In this document: positions 23,408 through 34,983 of the stretch, one piece after another
How positions within the stretch are numbered: position 1 is the first letter of the stretch
Layout: every line of letters begins with the position of its first letter
Made by a program: the position numbers and the translations under genes
NCBI GenBank assembly: GCA_031310005.1
Contig: CM062382.1
Coordinates: forward strand, 124,001 to 188,000
Direction: 5' to 3'
DNA length: 64,000 bases
Source: Dactylellina haptotyla
Lineage: Eukaryota; Ascomycota; Orbiliomycetes; Orbiliales; Orbiliaceae
The notes under the pieces: generated by a model
What the model saw: only the letters and a program-made list of their open reading frames with translations
Databases searched by the model: none
What the model was told of the DNA's origin: nothing

Positions 23408-25146
23408 TTTGACGGGAAATCAACTATCGTAGCAAGAGTTCGTCTGGGAGTCGAATGAGCTGGCTGGGCGGCCTGACAAAAATTAACTACGGCGATCATC
23501 ATACATCTTATATGAACGTTAATATTCTTTTAATTGTAAAGTTATGTGCATTTTTTTTCAAATTTACGGCTGGGTTATAGCAAGTAAATGCGAGTTGTAG
23601 CGGAGGTTACTGAAAATTCATGATTGAAACGGTGTGGTTGCTAGTCGTACACCTCGGCTATTTCCAATTTTTCTCTCCTGGACGAATATAATACTACTGG
23701 TGTAAACTTTCACGGTGATTCCATTAAGCTAAGCTTAAAGACTTATGGCAAGAATGCGTACCTAATTTCGATGTTTAGTCGTCAAGTAGCACGCCCACGC
23801 CAGGAACAGCCTTCTCGCCAATAATGTTGTTTCCCGTGTTTAGCGGTCTAACCAGGTTTGACGGCGTGGAAGGGATCGAGCTACCAAATCCGTTGCTAAA
23901 CCGCGTTGCAAAAACGGGTCTAACTGCGCCGCAGGCGTGCAAGGCCCCACAAGAGAGTCTTTCTACGGAGGCTATTATTCGATCGATGTCGCGGGTTTTA
24001 AATCTGCACGGAGCATTATATTGGTAGTCTCCGAACGGTATGAAGTCGCGAAGGCTGCGAACCGACGAACCGATTTGACAGCCTCGTAACCAAGTTGCGG
24101 TTGCGTTGCCGTACGATTTGGCGAGGTTGGCGGCCTGAATAAAATGCAACACAGGCATCCCACACGCCTTCCCCTTTGGTACGCCTGCGACAACCAAGCA
24201 CTCGCAGGTTGTCTGTATCGAGTCTAAAGATTGAGAAAGACCTGGTCAACTCTGCGCATGATCCAATCGCTCCCCGCACGTTTCGGGCATCCTAACTTTA
24301 GCAAGAAAGTGGAGACTGCTATGCAGATTCCCAGCCCTTTCTCCTCAGTGACAAACGTGAAAAATTGTGCATATGCACATGGGGCATCAAGGCACCCGAG
24401 AAGTCCGAGAAGAAAAAATATGTCATGTTTTGGATTTACATCTGACAGATGCTAGCCGACACGCGATAGTTCTAAAGGAGAAGCGAACGTTTTGCATACG
24501 GCTCTATATGTTGGAATCTCTGACGTTTCCCACGCTTTATCAAGCCCCCCGAAAGTTTAGATCTCTTTTTAAAAAGCCCTGTCGCTCGAGGCCTAGGCTA
24601 GCTTTGGAATTAAACTTCGGCCTCCGGGGACACTATGCTCTCATAACCTGGCCCTCCAATCTCTTTTCGGTCAATGCTATGATCGTTTTGTCAATGCGGG
24701 GTTGTCAAAAATATTTGGATTGCGACAGTAGCTACTGCTTAGAACCGGGCTAAACCGAGTTGATGGCATATTTCACGCAGCTTCAATACAAGTGGGTGTG
24801 CCGAGAATGGCCAAGGTACCGAGCTACACTGACTATTCTGGTAGGTGCGAAAAGACTACAATATATTTGAGATGCGGAGACGGTTGGAATTGTAGCGATA
24901 TAAGAACCTTGCGAATGTAACAGTATTTTGACCTGCGTTTTTCTTCGGCATTATCGTGGATAGCAGATTCTGTGGGTCGACCGACCGCTAGTTTCTCAGC
25001 TCGAACCTTCAGTCTTTTCTGTATATTTCTGGTATCGATATTTTTCTTTTATATTTTTAATTTTAACATTAGTGTTCGTGCACTATAATTGGCGAAGCGC
25101 TACCGCCTTGAATACACACCCTGCTATATATTCAGAAACCAGCAAA
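23408..25146. other. Intergenic interval with one unassigned open frame
   Basis: 1.7 kb, mostly without coding support. The exception is the minus-strand open frame 23775–24240, listed separately. The final ~100 bp before 25147 are T-rich and belong to the promoter/leader of the phosphodiesterase gene. Confidence 0.4.
23775..24240 (-). other. Open frame lacking an upstream ATG, possible 3' exon
   Basis: About 155 codons are open on the minus strand and end in VGVLLDD. The frame contains seven cysteines (TTCECLVV, KACGMP, RGCQIG, APCRF, LSCGALHACG). The upstream start is not a methionine, and AG acceptors occur just before it, so it could be a last exon. No family recognised and no upstream exon found. 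Low confidence. Confidence 0.25.
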
Positions 25147-27348
25147 ATGAAAAGTTTAATACGATTATTGCCGTTTCTGGGTATCGCTAGCGGTCTAGTA
25201 CCGGCGACACGATTAGATGCCGACGATATCCAAGACCTAGATCTATACGAGATCTATCAGCGTTCTGTTAGCGACGCGGCCGCCAGGGGCCTCGGTACAT
25301 CCGCTGACATGTACATTTTCAACGATTGGCCGTCAACAGTCACCTTCAGCACAAGCGATAACAAATACATGTCGAAAAAGCCCCCTTCGTCGGTCGCCCT
25401 AGGGGCTTATTCTATGTCGGGAAAATATTCCATCGAGGCCAACGGTTGGATACCACTGCAATCGAAATTTAAAGTCGCCATGCAAGCTGGTACCGAGAGT
25501 AAAGTCAATGTGGATATCGGGGTGACACCATTTAAGACTGCGTATAGCTTCGATTCCGGGAACCCTTCTTCGCAAGCAGGCGTCATGCTGGCTCCGGCAA
25601 AGATACTCGAACAGGGTCGAGATTTCGATTTTTACTTTTTCAGCGGGCCGGGAGTTATGGCCCCCCTCATCAACAGCGCTTTGGACGCGAATCTGGGAGC
25701 TATTTTCGCCAACGTCAAGAAGAATCCGCTCAAGATAGCGATCTCCAGCGACGTGGATATTACCATCAAGGAGATTGTGAACCCGAACGTAAAGTGTAGC
25801 TATGCGTCGGTCACACCGGGTAGCGCTGCCAATCTGTGGACGGTGAACGCTATAGTGGATATTACCACTGAAGTGAAAATGAATGCGAGATACAAGAAGC
25901 TCAATCAAGATGCAGACGTCAAGTTAACGGGATTATCAATTCTTGTCACGGGCCAGGCAGATTTGAGCGCTCTTAGTAGTTCGAACTTAGCGAATGTTGC
26001 CAACATTGGCTTGAGCATAACGCGATTCCAAACTTCCCTGAATGACATCAAGCTAGATGGTGATATCTTGGTGGATATCGTTGGTCTGTTGTACCCCGTG
26101 TTCGCTCCTGTGCTGAAGCTCCCATACAAGCTCGCTTCTATCATCAACACCTCAGAGAATAGCAATATCCTGAACATGATCAACGCCGCCATCCAATCTT
26201 TGGGACTCAAACAATCGGCTTCCGCCAGGAGATGGACTTTGCCCAAGATCGGTGGGCTGTTTAAACGATTGGTTTCCTTTTTCGACAGCAAGCTGCATCC
26301 GAAACCAGAACGTCGGACCATCGCTGACATGTCAACTTGGATGTCAACTCCGGCGATACAGGCAATGAAGCTGTCGGATATCTATATTCCAGGAACGCAC
26401 GACTCTCACGCGTACGCCTTCGTTCACGCACTGTCGCTCATGAAATATAATGATATCGCGTTCCTTTGGGACTTTGATTACTTCCTCCCCGCCCCGTCGG
26501 ATGGATCTTTCAACCCTCTCGCGCAGACACCGATTCATTTGGGGACGGTGTTGGGAGAGTATACCATGAACTCCGTGGCTCATATTTCTCGCGCACAGGG
26601 ACAAGATCTTACCGCACAGCTAAACGGTGGAGTTCGACACTTCGATTTGCGCATCTACTACGACCCTGTCGCGGATGCATTTTACAGTCAGCACGGATTA
26701 CGGGCAAAAGCTAGCTTGATCGATCTCCTGGGCCAGGTTGAAACGTACTTGAATTCGAAATCTGGCTCACAGGAACTGGTTATCCTGGATATCTCGCACA
26801 CGAACTTTAACGATGATTTCACTCTTGAGGATGGTACGGTTATCTCATCTACGGAGGTCCAGTTTAAGTTCCTAGGAACGATCAGACAGCTGGAGCAGTG
26901 GGTCTACATGCCTATCAACGCTCGCGGGACTAGGAACTTCAATTTCCAGACGCTGAAGGGTACAACGCTGTCACAGATCACACAGGGCGGGAATAAAGTT
27001 TTGATAATCACGCCGGATATTGTACTTGCCGAGCTGTCTGTGAATACCGACGGATGGGCTTCTATCCCATCCGGCGCTACTCCACAGGGGTTGTATGAGA
27101 TCAGCACAGCCGCGGCACTTACACCGGGGGAGATTGTAGACAACGTGCTCAAGGGTCTGAGCGGTCAGCAGGAGGTGGATTTACTAAGTGTGAAGGCGAA
27201 GGATGCGAATGCAAACCTGGAGAGCACGGTGAAAGCACTCGAAGAGAAATCTGGTGTGAAGGTGCAGCTCGTCAGCGTTGACTGGTTTGAGCTGGGTCCT
27301 AATGGACAGACCGCCGCGCAGGTTATTGTTGGCATGAACGGCGTTTAA
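25147..27348 (+). CDS. Secreted PI-PLC-X-type phosphodiesterase with novel N-terminal half
   Basis: The single exon encodes 733 aa. The start at 25147 gives a signal peptide (MKSLIRLLPFLGIASG); the in-frame sequence upstream is leader-like. Residues ~50–390 form a β-rich region of unknown fold (MYIFNDWPSTVTFST, AMQAGTESKVNVDIGV). From ~395 a phosphatidylinositol-phospholipase-C X-like domain follows: IYIPGTHDSHAY with the first catalytic His near 418, GGVRHFDLRIYYD, and SQHGL with the second His near 516, plus ELVILDISH. Both catalytic histidines are therefore present. Related secreted fungal enzymes act as PLC-like phosphodiesterases on lipids or glycans; the substrate here is unknown. The gene is about 380 bp upstream of CFT2 on the same strand. 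Confidence 0.85.
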   Translation: MKSLIRLLPFLGIASGLVPATRLDADDIQDLDLYEIYQRSVSDAAARGLGTSADMYIFNDWPSTVTFSTSDNKYMSKKPPSSVALGAYSMSGKYSIEANGWIPLQSKFKVAMQAGTESKVNVDIGVTPFKTAYSFDSGNPSSQAGVMLAPAKILEQGRDFDFYFFSGPGVMAPLINSALDANLGAIFANVKKNPLKIAISSDVDITIKEIVNPNVKCSYASVTPGSAANLWTVNAIVDITTEVKMNARYKKLNQDADVKLTGLSILVTGQADLSALSSSNLANVANIGLSITRFQTSLNDIKLDGDILVDIVGLLYPVFAPVLKLPYKLASIINTSENSNILNMINAAIQSLGLKQSASARRWTLPKIGGLFKRLVSFFDSKLHPKPERRTIADMSTWMSTPAIQAMKLSDIYIPGTHDSHAYAFVHALSLMKYNDIAFLWDFDYFLPAPSDGSFNPLAQTPIHLGTVLGEYTMNSVAHISRAQGQDLTAQLNGGVRHFDLRIYYDPVADAFYSQHGLRAKASLIDLLGQVETYLNSKSGSQELVILDISHTNFNDDFTLEDGTVISSTEVQFKFLGTIRQLEQWVYMPINARGTRNFNFQTLKGTTLSQITQGGNKVLIITPDIVLAELSVNTDGWASIPSGATPQGLYEISTAAALTPGEIVDNVLKGLSGQQEVDLLSVKAKDANANLESTVKALEEKSGVKVQLVSVDWFELGPNGQTAAQVIVGMNGV

Positions 27349-27724
27349 TTAGAGAGCGAAGAGAACATCATAAACGTGTACATGTGCATATATCCCCACC
27401 GTATAATCAGATACCCCGTAATAATTAATCATATATCATTCCAATGCTATTCCAATATTCCAATAGAATTCAATACTGCCGCTGTGAAAGTGATCGTGTT
27501 GCTGTGTTGCGTGGGATGTCCCGTTTGGGCAACCAGCAAGTTGGCCCTCACCAACCAGCTCGCTGACCTTCCACGCGACGACGCCGTCCCAGACTTCACT
27601 CATCGCTCAACCTCCCCTCTTCATATCGTGAATATCTTCGTTCCTGCAGTCGAGCGCGCTCCTGCATCCCGCTATACAGACCCTCGAGCTGCGAACCATG
27701 GTATAGAAGGCCGCCTCATCGACG
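27349..27724. other. CFT2 promoter region
   Basis: A 376-bp gap between the phosphodiesterase stop and the CFT2 start. It is AT-rich at first, then GC-rich and unlike coding sequence. No gene supported; it presumably contains the CFT2 promoter. Confidence 0.4.
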
Positions 27725-30700
27725 ATGTTCCAGTTCATCCCTCTGCTGGGCGCCCAATCCAGCTCACGCGCCTCTTCGTCGCTGCTCCTCCTCGATAATG
27801 GCATCAAGATCCTCGTTGACTGCGGTTGGTCCGAGCCGTTCAATGTGGACGACCTCTCGGAGATCGAGAAGTAATACAACCGCTTCCAATTGAATATACA
27901 TATCTACAGATATATAGATATATATATCTATATATATATCCCCGCGAGAGTCTGTACTGACCTTGTTGATTAGACACACGCCTACGCTCTCTTTGATCCT
28001 GCTCACCCACCCGACTCTCTCCCACATCGGTGCCTACGCACATTGCTGCGCGCATATTTCCGGGTTCTCCCGTATACCGGTCTACTGTACATATCCCGTC
28101 GCAAATCTCGGCCGGTCTCTTCTCCAGGATGTCTACTTGTCGACACCTCTGATCACAACCACCTACCCACCTCCCACCGATACCTCACCCGCGGTTCTTC
28201 TCACTCCTCCTTCAACAGACGATATCGACCGTTACTTTGACGGCTTCAATGCCCTCAAATACTCACAGCCGTTCACCTTCCCCTCACCTCCTTTGGCCGG
28301 CCTTACAATCACAGCATACCGCGCTGGCCATACACTGGGTGGTACCATTTGGAGAATACAGTACTCCCACTCCTCCGAAAATATCCTCTACGCCGTTTCC
28401 TGGAATCATCTGCGAGATGCTCATCTCTCCTCCGCCTCTTTTCTTCCCGGCCCCACGGGTGTCTCCGAGGAATTCCTCAACCCAACGGCTTTCATCTGCT
28501 CCCCGCACAACTCTCTCCCAGGAACACTATCTACCCCCCGCAAAAGACGTGATGATCTCCTCCTCGCAGCCGTCAGAAAAGCCGCCTTCTCTGGCGGTAC
28601 GGTCCTGATCCCCACCGACTCCTCGGCTCGTATATTAGAACTTGCGTACCTCCTCGAGCATGACTACCGCAACAAATCGTCCGGCTGGCTCTCCTCAAAC
28701 GCCACAATCTGTCTCGCCGTCCGTACCGCAGGTCGTACATTTCGCTATGTCCGTGCCCTGCTCGAGTGGATGGACGAAAGCATGGTCAAAGAGTTCGAAT
28801 CCGTAGGACAAACGAGTCGGCGGAAACCGAAATACGGCGGCGGCGGCGGCGGCGGTGATGACGGAGACAAACTTTACGGCCCTTTCGATTTTCGACATCT
28901 GAAGCTCATAGAACACAAACGCCACTTGGTACGGATACTATCCGGTAAAGGCGGCAAGGTGGTGATCACGAGCGACAAAAGTCTGGAATGGGGCTTTTCG
29001 ACAGAGGTCATCAAAGAGATCGCGGACAATGAGCGCAACCTGCTCGTTCTCACCGACAAAGGTGGCGGGGCCGGAACAGCTGGTGCATATCTATACAACA
29101 AGTGGAGGGAAATCGCCACTTCTACCGTCAAAATCGAGGAAGGAGCCAACCCGACCGGCACCGTGGTCAAGTTGGACAACGTCCTTCTAGATATGAATAT
29201 TGGCTTGAAGGTTCCGCTCAATCAGGATGAACTCAACGTACATAATGAGTTTATCAAAGAGCAACAGCTCGTGGCAGGTGTTAGAGAAGTGGAAGCGCAG
29301 CTGCTGGAGACCGCCGCGGAAGCAGAGGCCGATGATGACGTGAGCTCCTCGAGTGACGAGGAGGACGAAGATGAAGACTCTACCCTACAAGGCAAAGCAT
29401 TGACATCTACGGCGTTACAGGCGGGGAGAAAGATGGCGGGCGGTACCGCAGTTGAAGAAGGAATCAACGTCTTGTTGAAAAATAAGGGTATCCATGACTA
29501 CGACGTTAGAAACGCGAAGGGCAGGAATCGTATGTTTCCTTTTGTGGCGCAGAGGAGGAAATACGACGAGTACGGTGAAGTAGTCAAAGCGGAAGACTTT
29601 CTGAGAGCCGAAGAAGCGGAAGTCATCACCGCTACTGTTGCTGGAGGAAAGGGGGAGAAGATCGAATTTCTGGGCGGCAGAGGAGGTGGAGTCGTCATAG
29701 CTGGTGCTGGTGCGGGCGAGGATAGTGGAGAAACTGGAATCGGAAGAAAGAGGAAATGGGATAAGGTTACGACAGGTCCACAAGGACGAAGGAACAGCCA
29801 TATTTCGAAGAAACCAAGGCACAATAGGAGGAACGGCAGAGACAGAAGTCCATCCGCCGGGCCGTCCGATGATGATGGGGCCGTCGGAACTGAAAGTGAG
29901 GACAGCGATGACTACGAACCAGAGGAGGTTGGCAGTTCTGCGGTCTGCAAGTTGGTTATCAATACTACGACAGTCATGATGAACAACTCGATTGTCTTTG
30001 TCGATTACGAAGCGCTACATGACGGAAGAAGTTTGAAAATGCTACTTCCGCAGCTTAGACCGAAGAAGGTTGTGCTTATTGCTGGCACTGAGGAGGAGAC
30101 GGAACTGCTCGGCAAGGAGGTCATGCATATGATGGAGAAGGGCAAGAAGAGAGCCGAGGATGAAGAGAAGGTAGTAGAAGTGTTCATGCCAAGGGTAGGA
30201 GAGATGGTCAATGTGGGTGTTATCACGGACGCCTGGAGTGTTAAATTAAGCGACAGCTTGGTCAAGATGCTGAAATGGCAGAGCGTCAGCGGTCTCGGGG
30301 TTGTTCATGTTGTTGGAAGGGTTACAGAGATCGATGATACCCCAGAAAACATAAAGGAAGAAGTTAAGGAAGAAGGAGGTGACATCAAGATGGAAGGAGC
30401 AACAGAGGATGCGCTCACAGTGGATAAAAAGAAGCGACTCGTCCTGGATATCCTCCCCTCCTCGGTTTCGGCAACAGTACGAAGCGCAAAGCCGATCCAT
30501 GTTGGGGATGTGAGGCTAGCAGATCTGAGAAGAGTATTGCTGGATGCTGGGCACACTGCGGAGCTAACGGGTGAAGGTCGGTTGCTTTGTGACGGGGTTG
30601 TAAGTGTCGTGAAGGAAGGAGTTGGAAGAGTGAGTATTGAAGACGTCGGAGGAGGTGGTGGGCTACTGGGCGGAGGACAGGGAAGGGCAGGAAGGGGCAG

Positions 30701-30758
30701 GTTCTGGGAGGTGCGACGATGGGTGTATGAAGGTCTTGCGAGGGTCTCTGGAGCATAG
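27725..30758 (+). CDS. CFT2: Cleavage and polyadenylation factor subunit Cft2 (CPSF100)
   Basis: Exons 27725–27870 and 27974–30758 give about 976 aa. Exon 1 encodes the family N-terminus (MFQFIPLLGAQ, LLLLDNGIKILVDCGWSEPF); the intron runs GTAATA…GATTAG and phase is kept into LSLILLTHPTLSHIGAYAH. This is the metallo-β-lactamase fold of the CPSF100 branch: the HxHxDH metal motif is replaced by THPTLSHIG, as expected for the inactive partner of the nuclease Ysh1/CPSF73. A β-CASP segment follows (GGTVLIPTDSSARILELAY), then acidic and Gly-rich low-complexity inserts and the C-terminal region with VVLIAG and RRVLLDAGHTAEL. The protein works in the nuclear pre-mRNA 3'-end cleavage complex. Confidence 0.93.
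27897..27942. repeat. (TA)n-rich palindromic tract in CFT2 intron
   Basis: The 103-nt CFT2 intron contains a tatatag/ctatata tract that can fold on itself. It is a simple repeat inside an intron; no function is implied. Confidence 0.7.
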
Positions 30759-30985
30759 CTTACCCTATTTACTTACCATGCATGCCTTCTAAGGGCTGAA
30801 TCATGATACCAAGCATTATGTATAGCTACGAAGTTGAGATATACCCAAAAATACAAACACAGATTCTCAAGAAACAAAGTTGACATAGACTCTATCATTA
30901 TCGTATAATATCATTAAATATATTTACACTCTCGCATGTTTCGTCAGTTAATACAAATATCTATTTCATCATCTCATCACGCCCG

Positions 30986-32515
30986 CTAAGTAGGATTTCC
31001 TGGGAAACCGGTATTTAGTAGATCCCTCCCACCGTCTGGTGCGTTATCGCCCTTCTTCGCTTTTACGGCACCCTTTTTTGCTAAATCAATAATATGTTTC
31101 TTCATACCTACTGGATCCAACTTGAATTGGGGGTTCCGGATCAATTCAGCTGCTATAACACCGGCAACAGCTGGTGATGCCATAGAAGTTCCCTCCTTGG
31201 GGACCTTCTTCCCATCTGGCGCAGTGCTAACAATCCCCACCCCGGGGGCATGGATATCTACACATGAGCCGTAATCGGAGAAGGAGGCACGGAAATCGTC
31301 AATATCAGAAGCACCGACCGAAAGGAGGGAGGGAATATCCTTAGTGTAGCCAGCGGGGAAATCAGTACAGGCGTCCTTGTTGTCATTCCCCGGGGCGATT
31401 GTGATATGCATCCCCGCTTGCGCGGCTCGCTGAATGACATCAAACAGAACTCGGGACTTTTTCGGCGAACCTAAAGATAAATTCATCACGGAGCCGGCAA
31501 AGTCGGGCTGTTTCATCCGAAGAAGATGAGAAGTGAGAGCTGCATCGATACCCTCCGCGATACCATCATCGGAACCGTCACCTTCATCGCTCAAAACCTT
31601 ACAGCCGTACAAGTTAGCATTCTTCGCGACCCCGTACGTCAGAGAACCCACGGTGCCAGCAACGTGGGTGCCATGCCCATCAACATCACGCCCGTCATCA
31701 TTGAAAGCACTGAATAGCATCTGTGCGCGACCTTGGAATTCAGGATGATGGATATCTAGTCCACTGTCGACAATGTACACGTCAGCTCCGGCACCAGAAA
31801 GCTTGTCAAATCGATACTTGTAAGTAAGCTCGGTGATGCGACGTCCGTCTGCCGGGATAGGATCCGCGCTAGATATACGCTGAAGATTCCAGGGCGCGGT
31901 AACCTGTTCGATAAGCTGTGTATTATTTAGCGATACCGATATCGTTCCGTTCGTCGACGACGGCAATGTCGGGATCGATAACGTCGTTTCGTTGGTCGAG
32001 ATGAATTCATCCATTGAATCTATTGAATCTTGTCTCCTGACAAGCTTGTAGTGTCGATTCTTCCAATCATTTACTCCGCGAGGTGTTTGTTCCGTGATTC
32101 CATGGCGGGAGCTTTGGAATCTCGATTTGTGTGGGACTTGCTTGGATCTGATGTTGTTCCTCTCCACAAATGCAACACCGGGAAGAGCTCGTATGTCTGC
32201 ACTATGAGTTCTTGGCATCTTCATCGTGAGAGCACGGAAGGTACTACCGAAGGTTCGTATGTTGGATTTAGAACCATGACTTGTGACATACGTAGATCCG
32301 AAGGTATGGCCTCCCTCGTGAGTTGACACTTTTGTGTGTCTTTTTGTTTCGTTGTAGCCTAGCTCGGACAAGATCTCAGCCCACGGGCGAGTTTCTCCGG
32401 ATTTAAAGACGACTATGTATTCGTTCTCGGAATTCGTAGAACTGAATGGAATTGCAACTATAGGTTGTACTGCCCCTATTATGAGTGCGACATAGGTAAG
32501 AGATACCATCTTCAT
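30986..32515 (-). CDS. Secreted subtilisin-like serine protease (S8A, proteinase K-like)
   Basis: A single exon of 509 aa. A signal peptide (MKMVSLTYVALIIGAVQPIV) is followed by an I9-type propeptide (YIVVFKSGETRPW, ALPGVAFVERN). Arg-Arg at 160–161 may be a processing site. The catalytic triad is visible: Asp250 in VDSGLD, His281 in HGTHVAGT and Ser444 in GTSMASP, with the oxyanion Asn377 in APGNDN. Between the propeptide and catalytic domain is a ~50-residue Thr/Asn-rich linker with sequons, unusual in length for the family. The protein is probably an extracellular endopeptidase for nutrition or host interaction. A TATA-like TATATAAATA on the minus strand lies about 45–55 bp upstream. Confidence 0.93.
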   Translation of the reverse strand: MKMVSLTYVALIIGAVQPIVAIPFSSTNSENEYIVVFKSGETRPWAEILSELGYNETKRHTKVSTHEGGHTFGSTYVTSHGSKSNIRTFGSTFRALTMKMPRTHSADIRALPGVAFVERNNIRSKQVPHKSRFQSSRHGITEQTPRGVNDWKNRHYKLVRRQDSIDSMDEFISTNETTLSIPTLPSSTNGTISVSLNNTQLIEQVTAPWNLQRISSADPIPADGRRITELTYKYRFDKLSGAGADVYIVDSGLDIHHPEFQGRAQMLFSAFNDDGRDVDGHGTHVAGTVGSLTYGVAKNANLYGCKVLSDEGDGSDDGIAEGIDAALTSHLLRMKQPDFAGSVMNLSLGSPKKSRVLFDVIQRAAQAGMHITIAPGNDNKDACTDFPAGYTKDIPSLLSVGASDIDDFRASFSDYGSCVDIHAPGVGIVSTAPDGKKVPKEGTSMASPAVAGVIAAELIRNPQFKLDPVGMKKHIIDLAKKGAVKAKKGDNAPDGGRDLLNTGFPGNPT

Positions 32516-34983
32516 ATTAGTTAATGTTAGCAGCGAATATTAAAATCGATCTCAATTATTTATATATTGTATTATGAAATGAGTGTTGGCGAGTAGAAGA
32601 AGGCAATGGTACAGTGACAACCAGTTGTCAACCAAGTTTATTATTGTTTGAAGCGAAAAGCACGTCCGGCGTGATACCACACGCTCAAATAGCGCTAGAG
32701 AAAGAAAATTATTACTGTTAAATGGTATACTAGATACCTTTCACCTTGGTTTCCGTCGGAGAGTATATATATGAGTGAGAATATTCTACGGAGCAGCGGA
32801 GCCAATTGTTGAAGCGAGACATTCTCAATTCGCCGAGGGGTGACCCAATCCTGTTAGCTATATATATGGGTCGCTAGTAAATGAATTTTGAAACCAGCTA
32901 GAATTCTGACGATGCATTGCAAACTAGACGGCCGACCACACTGCTGGCGGCGTAACTATGGCACCGCAGCAGCAGACTTTGAAAGTAGGCAGATAACCTG
33001 CCACTTGCATGTCTCAAGCAGAATACCAAGTATAATATGCAGCAAACTGTAAGAAAAGCTTTGGGGTAACTCCGTGGATGTCAGATAGTCGCAACTCGGG
33101 AATCACGGCAGGATAGATAGAGCCCAATGAGGAGTAGTGGACTGCAGTTGCATCGAAACAGTTAGCGAACTAGGCGCCACCAACGTTTTTAGAGAGTCAC
33201 AAGTTGTAGGGCTCTAACCTCAAATGGAAAAGCATAAATTCTCCGTTGTTAGACGGGTGCGTTGAGATGCTACCATACCGTCGACTGAAACAATCCCGAA
33301 CGTTAGATATTCAGAACATTCGATTGACGTTTAAGGAAGGTAGGCATTGGAAAAACATGATGAAGCCCAGAGTCTGCATTTAATCCAAGGCGGAATGTAA
33401 TGCCGACAGTAACTCTTGGGACTGAGTATCAGCTGACCTTGGATATTTCAGCTTCTGGACGCATATGCGCGCATGCACGTCGATGGTAACATACCAATAA
33501 TGGCCAATGCCTGCACTTGCAACGTCAACACACCTCCCACCCTTTCCGCCATTCCGATATCGCGATTCGATTCTTATAATGTTGATATTAAAATAACCAA
33601 TCCCTCGGATTTGCCAAGCCGGAGTGAATTATATGTCCCGGATAGTTCGTGAGCGAGGAATAAATTAAACTGCAGGTGAAAGTTTTAACTTTTGCGTTCC
33701 CTGCAGTTTTACACGGGGTAAATTATAACGTTAACCTTAGCACTGTAGATCTGTAAAGCACCAACTAACAGAACACAGGTTGATTTCTTAGACCGCTATG
33801 AGGTATCGTCGCATGCTTTCGTTTGACTGCTCCACTTATTGTTCGCGCGTCTTTGCCATTAATATTGTTCAATGTAGATATCTTGATATCCACAAAGCTA
33901 ACGACAACACATAAGCTATCTGTTTGCAAGATAGCCACTAACGTCAACAGGGCTCGATTTGTTTCTTGAACCCACCCGTATCAGTTATCGGGGCATATGC
34001 CCAATGGCGATACATTTCGCGGGCTCCTCCTTCAAGTTCTAGGATTTGCAGTCTGTGCAACCCTTAAACCCTAAAAATTCGATCGGATCAGCAGCTCAGC
34101 CCCGCTCCCGCCAAGATCAGCGATCTCGTACCCCTCTCCGCAATAGTCCAGCCTGCACAGCTGGTACTTTATGCACGCTTGGGGGATTGGGCCTAAGCAC
34201 TACAATTGACAAACCTCTCGGTCAGTACAATGCCATGATTACAAACAAATTACCCTCGAATAAAATAAATAACACAGGGGGGAAGAGTTCCAAAAACTGC
34301 ATACATGCACAGTCCATGCCGAGGTGCTACCGAGGATTCACTAGAAGAGTGATATTATAAGGAAAATTAATTGGTTGATCATTTTACAACCTTGTTAGTG
34401 TTAATATTCAGTTCCACTTTCCATTAAACTTCTTCTAGAAACCTTCCTCACAGTTCTGCCTGACCATGGTTGACGGATAAATATCCTGGTTGAGGGCTGC
34501 CCTCCAACACAGACATTCCCTGGTACTAATCCTGGTGAGGGAGTCCGGCCCTCCAACCCGACAGCCCAATCCGCACCCGTGATATCGTTACCAAACCCCG
34601 GATTTTCTCTGGAACCCGGGCGCGACCAAGGATATTGCAGAAATACGAACAGGGTGACGCGTAGAATCCGGACAATCTTTCCAAAACTTTCTAAATAATA
34701 AACAGACAATCCCGACGAAATTGAGTTGGCTCCCCGCCCTACTCCGGATATACTCGATCTTAGCGACGGGCTTACGTGCCCCGAGACCGATGGCGGCTAT
34801 TTAGACATCGTAAAAGTAGGTTTCACATCGATTGGCACGAAGCATTGGCATTTCTCGGTCAAGGAAGAAATGTAAATCCGGCGCATATATAATTTCCATG
34901 CCCGGCCGCTGTAGCCAACAGACGATAGATCACCAGTTCATTTCAGATCTGTTACTTCCCCAGACGTCATAGTTACCGCAACA
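32516..34983. other. Divergent promoter region, subtilisin and GH7
   Basis: 2.5 kb between two outward-facing genes for secreted enzymes. No coding sequence is supported. It holds a short inverted repeat, aaactgcagg…cctgcagttt (about 33668–33709), and two copies of gccctccaac near 34495–34560. The TATA box of GH7 is listed separately. I did not find a consensus XlnR site that I would assert. Confidence 0.5.
34886..34892 (+). promoter_or_regulatory. TATA box of the GH7 gene
   Basis: TATATAA lies about 92–98 bp upstream of the GH7 ATG, in otherwise GC-balanced DNA. The position fits a strongly expressed fungal gene with a short leader. Confidence 0.55.

Noticed and set aside
24367-24753. 128-codon plus-strand ORF
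   Set aside because: Sequence is compositionally odd (MHMHMGHQG start) and has no domain or splice support.
27376-27798. 140-codon plus-strand ORF overlapping the CFT2 start
   Set aside because: It is out of frame with the CFT2 first exon, which carries the conserved family N-terminus.
33668-33709. Inverted repeat aaactgcagg…cctgcagttt as a terminator or regulatory hairpin
   Set aside because: It is far from any gene end (over 1 kb) and only 10 bp per arm; left as a note in the interval description.
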